The notes under the pieces were generated by a model that searched no databases, was not told the DNA's origin, and was given only the letters and a program-made list of their open reading frames with translations. A DNA stretch of 44,189 nt from a virus: IMG/VR virus record IMGVR_UViG_3300019762_000012, positions 1 to 44,189 of that record, one strand, 5' to 3'. The position numbers and the translations under genes are program-made. Below are positions 15,307 to 21,293 of the stretch, piece by piece (position 1 is the stretch's first letter; every line of letters starts with the position of its first letter).

Positions 15307-15855
15307 ATGGGACGATCAGATAGAGAAATAGGGGGTATAGAATTCATTCAGGTATACTGCCCAGATGGGTACGAGATAGAATTAGAAAAGTCTGACCTTT
15401 CTACCGGCAAGTTGGCTCTAGTGAAAAGAGCTAAGGAATTAACCTATAGAGACATAGTGGATCAACTAATCGCATCCGGAGAAGATGTTTTTTATCAGGG
15501 TCTAGAGGGTGCGATTAAACTACCTAAACAAACCTATTCAAATGACTACGCCCACACCCCCGTCTCACGTAGTGCTGGTCAACTCCATGTGCTCCGTGCA
15601 CTCAACAAGTTACTGAATGTAGCTAAGTACTTGAATGGAGATTGGAGACCTAGGACTAAGTCTGTCAAGTATCACATACATGTGGCCTATAAAAAAGACA
15701 ACTTTACCAAAGAGGATACTCGTGTACTGAGAGTTTCTAACCATAATACTGTAAGACACAGTACGGTTTATTTCAAGACCCAAGAGGCCGCGTATGAGGC
15801 TATACGCATACTAGGAGAGAGTGAAGTACTTAATGCAATATACCTAAACCAATAG
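15307..15855 (+). CDS. Bacteroidota phage/mobile-element accessory protein
   Basis: This is a 182-residue protein started at the ATG 2 bases after the previous stop; a TTG 33 bases earlier would overlap that gene. An N-terminal IEFIQVYCPDGYEIELEKS segment, a central helix (LNKLLNVAKYLNGDWRP) and a C-terminal YFKTQEAAYEAIRILGES motif recall, from memory, a family common in Bacteroides phages and mobile elements, where a WKPDW and a FKTxExAxxAIxILGE motif recur. That family has no established function. It supports a Bacteroidota host. Confidence 0.7.
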   Translation: MGRSDREIGGIEFIQVYCPDGYEIELEKSDLSTGKLALVKRAKELTYRDIVDQLIASGEDVFYQGLEGAIKLPKQTYSNDYAHTPVSRSAGQLHVLRALNKLLNVAKYLNGDWRPRTKSVKYHIHVAYKKDNFTKEDTRVLRVSNHNTVRHSTVYFKTQEAAYEAIRILGESEVLNAIYLNQ

Positions 15856-15857
15856 CC

Positions 15858-16517
15858 ATGAAAGTAAAAATATTAAGATGTACAGACCCGTATATGTGGT
15901 ATAACCACCTAGTGGGTAAAGAAGTAGAATGCGTGTGTAAAGATGATTCTTTCTACTATACGTGCGATAATGAGAGAGGTGGGTTTCTTATAAGAGACTG
16001 CAAAACTATGAGGGCTCCTAATGAGCCTAGTCTACCTGATATACGAGACTGTATATTCTGTGATGTGGCTTTACCCGATGTAGGACAACGTTGTTTTATT
16101 CAAAGAATAGATGGTTCACGATTAGAGGGATCCACTTATTTAGGTCGCGGTTGTTTCTCTGACAACACTGTCTCCCCCAACCTCTGCTACACTGATGGTG
16201 AGATTTTTTTCGGGAAGGCGGACGAGGAGTGGGAAGCGAAGTTCAAAAATTTGGAGGCAGCTACCGAAAAAGCAGCAGAAGCTTCCCGAAGATTGGGCGA
16301 GGCTTTAGCAGTCACTAAGTCTAGAAGAAGAGTAAACCTCATCGTAAGATGGTCTATGGTATTATCCTTAGGGGCTTCTCTTTTCGTGGATATAGACTTG
16401 CCTGTGTGGGGTCCGGTAGCGTATACAATTCTGTGCGCCAGTGCTATATGGTTCTTGGTCATAGAACTTACTAAGATGGATAAGGAATTCAAAGACAGAA
16501 GAGATGGCAGGGTTTAA
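15858..16517 (+). CDS. Two-helix membrane protein with cytosolic N-terminal domain
   Basis: This is a 219-residue protein. The N-terminal region (1-120) is Cys-rich (VKILRC, ECVCK, RDCK, DCIFCD) and its first 50 residues resemble the N-terminus of the DUF3310 protein. A charged helix (about 124-155) leads to two predicted membrane helices (about 160-178 and 184-203). It overlaps the HNH gene by 14 bases. No family is recognised; membrane anchoring of a shared small domain is the notable feature. Confidence 0.7.
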   Translation: MKVKILRCTDPYMWYNHLVGKEVECVCKDDSFYYTCDNERGGFLIRDCKTMRAPNEPSLPDIRDCIFCDVALPDVGQRCFIQRIDGSRLEGSTYLGRGCFSDNTVSPNLCYTDGEIFFGKADEEWEAKFKNLEAATEKAAEASRRLGEALAVTKSRRRVNLIVRWSMVLSLGASLFVDIDLPVWGPVAYTILCASAIWFLVIELTKMDKEFKDRRDGRV

Positions 16518-17373
16518 ACCAAAGTACACTTGGTATCCCGATGAGTTGCTATTCCTCAAAAGGAACTTCTACTCTATGACTAATGCCGAATTACTAGAAG
16601 AGGTGAACTCCAGAAGACATGACAAGGTTAAACTCGGGGGGATGTTACACCAGTGTCGTCGTATGGGTTTATGCCGAGGTGTGCAGATACGTTGGTCTGA
16701 TGAGGACGTCAAGTATCTAGGTAAGATGTACCATAAGTATGGGGATACTGAACTGGCGGAGAAATTGACAAAGCGTAAGAAGACTTTCAGAGTAATAGAT
16801 GGTAAAAAGTCTTACAGAGTTTTCACGAAGAAACACATTTGCAAGAAGAGATCCTTACTTGGCTTAGTGAGAACTCCGAAAGAGATAAGGGCTATCCGTG
16901 TCAGAAATGTATCCCTGGGTAAAATGAAAGACTTTACCCCTGAGGATAATCTTTGGACAAGAGGGGTCAAGATCGCGATCAAAGAAGGGGATACTGTTAT
17001 CCAGAAGAGACCGAACGGATATAGGATGCGGATGATCAAGATAGAGGGTAAGCTTATTCCTTACACGAGATGGTTTTATAAAAACTATGTTGGTCCTGTT
17101 GCAGATAATGATAGAGTTATGCATATAGACCTAGACCCTATCAATGACGACCCATCTAACCTGAGAGTTGTGCCGCGTAGAGCCACACTGCACTCTGAGA
17201 GAGAGGAGGCAGTAAGACTGCTTAATCTAAGGATAGATAATTCACTTAAGTACCTAGACAGTTTGCAAGGTCTTAAGCTGAGAGCTGAAGAGCCAGAGAT
17301 TCAGAAAGAGATCACAAGGCTTAGAAACATTATAAGACATTTGGAATATTTAATTAACAGAAATAAAAAGTAA
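16504..17373 (+). CDS. Free-standing HNH endonuclease with Myb-like DNA-binding region
   Basis: This is a 289-residue protein. The N-terminal 130 residues hold two Trp-containing helical repeats (YTWYPDELLFLKRN and IRWSDEDVKYLGKMY) like Myb/homeodomain repeats. The central domain is HNH_3-like: YRMRMIKIEGKLIPYTRWFYK, then H207, N214 and N219 in MHIDLDPINDDPSNL. The C-terminus is a coiled coil (about 235-285). The expected His, Asp and Asn positions are present, so it is probably active. It interrupts no recognisable gene, so it is free-standing, either homing-type or functional in DNA processing. Confidence 0.85.
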   Translation: MAGFKPKYTWYPDELLFLKRNFYSMTNAELLEEVNSRRHDKVKLGGMLHQCRRMGLCRGVQIRWSDEDVKYLGKMYHKYGDTELAEKLTKRKKTFRVIDGKKSYRVFTKKHICKKRSLLGLVRTPKEIRAIRVRNVSLGKMKDFTPEDNLWTRGVKIAIKEGDTVIQKRPNGYRMRMIKIEGKLIPYTRWFYKNYVGPVADNDRVMHIDLDPINDDPSNLRVVPRRATLHSEREEAVRLLNLRIDNSLKYLDSLQGLKLRAEEPEIQKEITRLRNIIRHLEYLINRNKK

Positions 17374-17378
17374 GTATC

Positions 17379-17921
17379 ATGAAAAGAGGTAAAATAGCAG
17401 GTTGGAAAATTGACAAAGTAGCGAGTATTTTAACGGAAGGCAAAGCCGAAGAAATCGAAGCCATAGAGGCGGAATTCAGTAAGGCATACAACGAGGAGGT
17501 GCTTAAGCGTACACCTAAAGATGTCCTGTCTTTCCATAAGAAGCACCCTGATAGATTAAGAGAAGAAGGATATCACCGATTTTACTCGGGTAGAACCAAT
17601 ATGGTAGTGTATTCGGAGCTCCCTATATGTAAAGGTTTAGAGGAGGAGTACGATAACCCTGAGACTGATCTAGGTAAGTCCCTTATAGGCTTCTGTGAGA
17701 GAAAAGCCAATCTAATTAAAGAGCGAGACCGATTAATCAATCGTATACGCTGCTCCATAGAGGGCATCGGGTCGTATAAGAAGTTAAAGAATGAGTTTCC
17801 TGAGGCATACGACGTATTAACGTTGAAGGTAGACAATGAGTCTGATGCCGTTGAGGGAGAAAGCCCTTGTGACAATATAGAGAGCTTAAGGGCTGAGTTG
17901 AACCAAGACAAGAAAGAATGA
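17379..17921 (+). CDS. Hypothetical early protein
   Basis: This is a 180-residue highly charged helical protein starting MKRGKIAGWKIDKVAS. Long helices are likely at 24-40 (EIEAIEAEFSKAYNEEV) and 103-135, with little hydrophobic core. There is no motif I can assign with confidence. It ends in an ATGA overlap with the small membrane peptide gene. Confidence 0.7.
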   Translation: MKRGKIAGWKIDKVASILTEGKAEEIEAIEAEFSKAYNEEVLKRTPKDVLSFHKKHPDRLREEGYHRFYSGRTNMVVYSELPICKGLEEEYDNPETDLGKSLIGFCERKANLIKERDRLINRIRCSIEGIGSYKKLKNEFPEAYDVLTLKVDNESDAVEGESPCDNIESLRAELNQDKKE

Positions 17922-18034
17922 GCTATATACTGATAGGCGCGTGGGTATTAATATGTATAGTTGTATTGATACCCCTACGCGGGAAGACAAAGAGAAATAA
18001 GAACAATAAGGATAAAACCGGATACATAGATTAA
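17918..18034 (+). CDS. 38-residue single-pass membrane peptide
   Basis: This short ORF begins in an ATGA overlap with the previous gene and its stop overlaps the next ATG (TAATG), strong evidence that it is translated. Residues 3-20 (YILIGAWVLICIVVLIPL) form one membrane helix, followed by a basic tail (RGKTKRNKNNKDK). The function is unknown. It resembles the 29-residue peptide at 7254 in plan. Confidence 0.65.
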   Translation: MSYILIGAWVLICIVVLIPLRGKTKRNKNNKDKTGYID

Positions 18035-18237
18035 TGGAAGAAAAGAAAATAATTTATGATCACGACTTGTACGAGAGCTTGATCAAACAGAAAGTAGGAG
18101 AGGCGATGCCTAAGGATCTCAGATTCTCAGAAAGTCGCACAATGGTGAGGAAGTTTAAAAAAGTTTATCCAAACCAAAATTGCACCTGTGGCTCGGGTAA
18201 GAAAGCCAAGAAATGTTGTTATAAACCTTATCATTAG
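18034..18237 (+). CDS. SEC-C motif small protein
   Basis: This is a 67-residue protein. The last 20 residues form a SEC-C zinc motif (CTCGSGKKAKKCC, with the CxC...CC ligands also found at the SecA C-terminus). The preceding part is charged and helical. Such small SEC-C proteins in phages and bacteria are presumed to be zinc-dependent protein- or nucleic-acid-binding adaptors. It begins a run of small Cys-rich genes. Confidence 0.8.
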   Translation: MEEKKIIYDHDLYESLIKQKVGEAMPKDLRFSESRTMVRKFKKVYPNQNCTCGSGKKAKKCCYKPYH

Positions 18238-18242
18238 AAATT

Positions 18243-18656
18243 ATGAAACCGATAGAATTCGAAGAAGTAAATGTCGTGTACGGGGCTAACCAAAAAGAGT
18301 ACATACCTCTACCGTGCCACAGGACTCCCGAGGGGGAGGCCACTATGTGTATGCAGCTAAGCGAAGAAGAACTAAAGCAAGTACAAGAGACAGGGCATAT
18401 ATGGGTTACCTTACTTACGTTCAATCAAGCCTTACAGCCTATCCTGCTCAGTAGCACCAAACCTGTAGACTTGATGGGTAAACCTACTCTTGTGAAGGAT
18501 TACTATAAGAAGAGCCCATACGAATCGAAGAAAGAGATATGCCCTGAGTGTGGCGATAAATTAGCCCCTGGCATGTGTGGGGGTTTCGTTTGCCCTAACT
18601 TGCAATGTGGGCATATACGTACAGAATGGGAAGAGGAGGTACATGATGGAGAGTAA
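18243..18656 (+). CDS. Phage protein with C-terminal zinc ribbon
   Basis: This is a 137-residue protein. The N-terminal 70 residues (MKPIEFEEVNVVYGANQKEY, HRTPEGEATMCMQLSEEEL) look like a conserved phage protein that I associate with Bacteroidota phages. Residues about 99-123 form a zinc ribbon (CPECGDKLAPGMC and CPNLQCGH). The function is unknown; the ribbon suggests binding of nucleic acid or protein. Confidence 0.75.
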   Translation: MKPIEFEEVNVVYGANQKEYIPLPCHRTPEGEATMCMQLSEEELKQVQETGHIWVTLLTFNQALQPILLSSTKPVDLMGKPTLVKDYYKKSPYESKKEICPECGDKLAPGMCGGFVCPNLQCGHIRTEWEEEVHDGE

Positions 18657-18855
18657 TATAAAAGACAAATTCAAATTAGTACAGGACTCCAATAAGGCGG
18701 GGTTCTGTACAAAATGTTGTTTCTATCGTAAGAACAAGGACTGTTTGAAAGTTATGTCCCAAGAGGGTGTACTCCTGCAGGAGTTGGACGAGGAACTGGG
18801 AGACTGTGAGCACGGACATTATGAGAGGGTGAAGGATGGGATACACGATAAGTAG
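18643..18855 (+). CDS. Cys-rich small protein
   Basis: This is a 70-residue protein; the start may be either of two adjacent ATGs (18643 or 18646). AGGAGG at 18634-18639 is an unusually good Shine-Dalgarno for this genome and sits 6 bases before the second ATG. The cluster FCTKCCFYRKNKDC plus a later CEHGH makes a plausible zinc site. The gene overlaps the preceding one by 14 bases and the next by 20. The function is unknown. Confidence 0.7.
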   Translation: MMESNIKDKFKLVQDSNKAGFCTKCCFYRKNKDCLKVMSQEGVLLQELDEELGDCEHGHYERVKDGIHDK

Positions 18856-19045
18856 ACAACAGCCTGAGTGTGGTAGATGGGGGTGGTGGGAATACACATG
18901 CGGCTACCTAGATAGGGTGAACCACGAGGTTAGATATGTTTCTAAATCTTACGAAATATTCGCTCGCAGCGCAGAACATGTGCGACAACAACTAGAACCT
19001 AGTAACTGTAACCCTTACAATATAAGGAGACTGAAGGATGAATAA
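18836..19045 (+). CDS. Small hypothetical protein
   Basis: This 69-residue protein begins MGYTISRQQPECGRWGWWEYTC, a Trp- and Cys-rich start followed by a helix (YEIFARSAEHVRQQL). It overlaps both neighbours by 20 and 8 bases. There is no known family. It is the third small Cys-containing product of this group. Confidence 0.6.
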   Translation: MGYTISRQQPECGRWGWWEYTCGYLDRVNHEVRYVSKSYEIFARSAEHVRQQLEPSNCNPYNIRRLKDE

Positions 19046-19625
19046 GATTATAAAGATGTTCTACGACATCGAGACCACGGGGGTGAATGTGCGTAGGCAT
19101 AGCATTCACCAGATAGCAGGGTATATCGAGATAGACGGGGCGATAGTAGAAGAGTTCAATATTAAGTCACAGCCTCATCCTAAGTGCGAGTATGACCCAA
19201 TAGCCTTGAAGACTTGTAAGGTGACAGAGGAGCAACTTAAAGGCTATCAGCCTATGAAAGAGGCACATAGAGAACTGATAAACATCCTAGATAAGTACGT
19301 TGACAGGTACGATAAGACTCAGAAGATGTTCCAAGTAGGGTTCAATAATAGAGCCTTTGGCGACGTGTTTCTGAGAGCTTGGTTCGAGCAATGCGGGGAT
19401 AGATTCTACACGAGTTGGTTCTGGTCTGATTCATTGGACGTTATGGTATTGGCCTCAGAATATTTGATTAACAGAAGATCACAGATGCCGTCCTTCAAAC
19501 TCAAGAGAGTAGCCAAGGAATTGGGCATAAAAGTAGACGAAACAAAATTGCACGATGCTTTTTACGACGTATTTTTAACCCGCGAAATCTATATGATTGC
19601 CACCGGACTAGAAATAGAGGTGTAA
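19038..19625 (+). CDS. DnaQ-like 3'-5' exonuclease
   Basis: This is a 195-residue DEDD-type exonuclease. D10 and E12 in YDIETTG (Exo I), a conserved VGFNNRAFGDVFL segment (Exo II, about 98-110) and HDAFYDVFLT near the C-terminus (Exo III, DEDDh type) are all present. The polymerase at 2775 already carries its own exonuclease domain, so this second enzyme may be an epsilon-like proofreader, a repair exonuclease or a host DNA or RNA degrader. It is the last early gene before the non-coding iteron region. Confidence 0.9.
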   Translation: MNKIIKMFYDIETTGVNVRRHSIHQIAGYIEIDGAIVEEFNIKSQPHPKCEYDPIALKTCKVTEEQLKGYQPMKEAHRELINILDKYVDRYDKTQKMFQVGFNNRAFGDVFLRAWFEQCGDRFYTSWFWSDSLDVMVLASEYLINRRSQMPSFKLKRVAKELGIKVDETKLHDAFYDVFLTREIYMIATGLEIEV

Positions 19626-19651
19626 AAACCCTCAAAACTACAAATGTATAC

Positions 19652-19676
19652 CGCGTATATATTGTATACGCGTTTT
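19652..19676 (+). terminator. Hairpin/terminator after the exonuclease gene
   Basis: CGCGTATA and TATACGCG pair perfectly (8 bp) around a 5-base loop and are followed by TTTT. It lies 27 bases after the stop of the exonuclease gene and may be the first of two tandem terminators closing the early arm. Confidence 0.6.
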
Positions 19677-19735
19677 GCGCGAAAATCCGCCACCAGAACG
19701 ACCAAAAATCCGCCGCGCGCGGAGCTAGATTCTGC

Positions 19736-19775
19736 GAGAGCCCTATCAATTTTACCGGTAGGGCTCTTCTGTTTG
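19736..19775 (+). terminator. Rho-independent terminator closing the early arm
   Basis: AGAGCCCTA (19737-19745) pairs with TAGGGCTCT (19759-19767) around a 13-base loop, followed by TCTGTTTG. The stem resembles the terminator at 14934 in sequence (shared AGCCCT). With the hairpin at 19652 it isolates early from late transcription. Confidence 0.75.
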
Positions 19776-19782
19776 CTAAAAT

Positions 19783-20132
19783 AACACAATGAAAACACAA
19801 TAAAACACAATACATTGTTCCCTCTGTACGCCCCATATATACAGGGCTTGCCCCCACGTCAAACACAATAAAACAATAACTATACTAAACTTTTAAAATA
19901 TATAATATATAGTAATAGGATATACGTATATAATGTACATAACGCACACGTAGTATATAATGTATACATAGTATATATAACACATATAGTGATATACGTT
20001 ATTACAGAAGTTTACCAAATCATTGTGTTTATTGTTCCTGACCCCCTAAAATGCCCCTCTAGCCCAATACCGACGGGCGACACAATAAAACACAATAAGG
20101 GGAACAATAGCAAAAGCATTGTGTTTATTGTT
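19783..20132. repeat. Iteron cluster A (AACACAATA / GGAACAATA family)
   Basis: AACACAATA occurs at 19794-19802, 19804-19812 and 19862-19870, with a variant ending in G at 19783-19791. Related copies are at 20079-20097 (two ACACAATAs). ATTGTTCC, the reverse of GGAACAAT, lies at 19814-19821 and 20031-20038. A 16-base direct repeat CATTGTGTTTATTGTT is at 20021-20036 and 20117-20132. GGAACAATA is at 20101-20109. The block 19879-19915 resembles 42975-43010, and ATGCCCCTCTAGCCC (20051-20065) is the reverse complement of a stretch near 42939-42953, with one mismatch. Confidence 0.8.
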
Positions 20133-20184
20133 TTCGCACTACACCGACGACTATGTATACACCCTATACATTCGTAATTTTTGC

Positions 20185-20192
20185 TATCTTTG
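20185..20192 (+). promoter_or_regulatory. -7 promoter core abutting the first small terminase gene
   Basis: TATCTTTG matches TAnnTTTG and ends 4 bases before the ATG at 20197. Transcription would begin at or just before the start codon, so the message is predicted to be leaderless or nearly so. No clear -33 box is seen at the usual distance. Confidence 0.5.
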
Positions 20193-20196
20193 GTAC

Positions 20197-20649
20197 ATGG
20201 AAAAGGTACAGAAATCAAGACTAAAGAAATTGACAGAGAAGATCACTCTCAGACATCTAGAATTTTGCGAGGAATATCTTGCGTGTTGGAATGCCTCGGA
20301 GGCAGGTAGAAGACTTGGCTATTCCGTCAAACATGCCCGAGGGATAGCCAGTAGGATATTGCAGAGTGACGACCTTCAGGAGTACATTGCTATACGTAGA
20401 GGTAAGATACCATACCGACACGGGGAGAGAGAAACTGAATTGCACTACGATGCCAAGGGTTCTATAATCTTCACTGAAATGGCTGACTTCATGTACATCG
20501 ACATGAAGGGAGGCATTCACCTAAGAGGGGGACTGGACTATGCGACTCTCCCATTCGAGATAGTGGACCAAATAGACTACGTTCGAAACAATCCTAGGGG
20601 GCTCTCCTTGTTCTTCCTCGATCACTCATTGGCTAAGATGTTACTATAA
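20197..20649 (+). CDS. Small terminase subunit paralogue 1 (short)
   Basis: This is a 150-residue protein started at the ATG next to the promoter core; an upstream in-frame start would lie within the iterons and promoter. Residues 10-60 form a Terminase_2-like helix-turn-helix (HLEFCEEYLACWNASEAGRRLGY), and 85-125 resemble the oligomerisation region (IFTEMADFMYID, GIHLRGGLDYATLP). The same two regions occur in the 20703 protein, which is 46 residues longer. This copy lacks the usual C-terminal region that contacts the large subunit or portal, so it may be a DNA-binding regulator or a hetero-oligomer partner. Confidence 0.75.
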   Translation: MEKVQKSRLKKLTEKITLRHLEFCEEYLACWNASEAGRRLGYSVKHARGIASRILQSDDLQEYIAIRRGKIPYRHGERETELHYDAKGSIIFTEMADFMYIDMKGGIHLRGGLDYATLPFEIVDQIDYVRNNPRGLSLFFLDHSLAKMLL

Positions 20650-20659
20650 TACTAACCGC

Positions 20660-20698
20660 GCAGGTACTAGGATAATCCAAATACCTGCCCTATCTTTA
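20660..20698 (+). promoter_or_regulatory. Promoter with inverted-repeat operator before second small terminase gene
   Basis: GCAGGTA (20660-20666) and TACCTGC (20682-20688) form a 7-bp inverted repeat with a 15-base gap, just upstream of the -7 core TATCTTTA (20691-20698). The ATG follows 4 bases later (20703). The repeat would cover the -33 to -10 region, as expected for a repressor or activator site, or it may form a hairpin ending the previous gene. Confidence 0.5.
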
Positions 20699-20702
20699 CA
20701 AC

Positions 20703-21293
20703 ATGGACAGACAGAAACAAAGACAAATAGAGGAGGCAAAGGCGGAGCTCTCAGAGAGGCAACTCGCTTTCTGTCATGAATATATAATCGACTGGAACGG
20801 TACTCGTGCGGCTATTGCTGCAGGGTACAGTAAAAAGGCTGCCTCAGAGATGGCCTACCAGAATATGAAAAAACACAAGATAACTGACTACATCAAGCTA
20901 ATCAAGAACAATGTAGAGAAAGAGGCAGGTATCACCCGACTTAAGGTGGTCCAGGAACTAAAAGGCATTGCCTTCTCTGATATCTCTGACATACTAGAGG
21001 TGGATCTAATGGGGCGAGTCTTCCTGAAGGACGGCATGACCCTATCGGAGTTACCCAAGGAAGCCACTAAGTTGATAGAATCCGTCGAGCCTACTAAGTT
21101 TGGTATCAAGCTGAAACTGGTGAGTAAAGAGAACGCCATGGCTCAACTGATCAAGGTTATGGGTTATAGCGCCCCTGACAAAGTGAACGTAACAGGCTCG
21201 TTAGACACTAAGGCAAAGATCGATTATTCTGAGCTAAGCCCTGAGGCACTAGAGGAGATTGTTAAATCAGCACAGAAGAATGGACTTAAATAG
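20703..21293 (+). CDS. Small terminase subunit (Terminase_2 type)
   Basis: This is a 196-residue protein. The N-terminal HTH (about 16-60: LSERQLAFCHEYIIDWNGTRAAIAAGYS) is characteristic of Terminase_2 small subunits. A central beta/helix region (98-140: FSDISDILEVDLMGRVFLKDG, LPKEATKLIESV) and a C-terminal AMAQLIKVMGY helix complete it. It overlaps the large terminase gene by 14 bases. It binds the packaging site and loads the motor. The iteron region A lies about 570 bases upstream, a usual place for a pac or cos site. Confidence 0.9.
   Translation: MDRQKQRQIEEAKAELSERQLAFCHEYIIDWNGTRAAIAAGYSKKAASEMAYQNMKKHKITDYIKLIKNNVEKEAGITRLKVVQELKGIAFSDISDILEVDLMGRVFLKDGMTLSELPKEATKLIESVEPTKFGIKLKLVSKENAMAQLIKVMGYSAPDKVNVTGSLDTKAKIDYSELSPEALEEIVKSAQKNGLK

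Larger units (their letters stand above)
19626..20196 (+). other. Non-coding region A: iteron-rich, AT-rich, origin- or packaging-like
   Basis: The 571 bases between the last early gene and the first small terminase gene hold no convincing ORF. In order: a hairpin at 19652-19672; a terminator at 19736-19775; AACACAATA-type iterons at 19783-19879; an AT-rich core with TATA palindromes at 19879-20000; two copies of CATTGTGTTTATTGTT (20021-20036, 20117-20132); GGAACAATA at 20101-20109; and the promoter core at 20185. Many elements recur at 42865-43208. Confidence 0.8.

Noticed and set aside
19783-20132. CRISPR or transposon end repeats in region A
   Set aside because: Iterons are short, irregularly spaced and in both orientations. 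No transposase, terminal inverted repeat pair or target duplication is seen.
20119-20649. Longer small terminase paralogue with 26 extra N-terminal residues
   Set aside because: The extension would be translated from the iteron and promoter DNA. The ATG at 20197 sits right after the promoter core and begins the conserved protein.
20197-21293. The two small terminase genes as one gene split by a frameshift
   Set aside because: Both contain the same N-terminal and central regions, so they are paralogues and not two halves. A promoter and an inverted repeat separate them.
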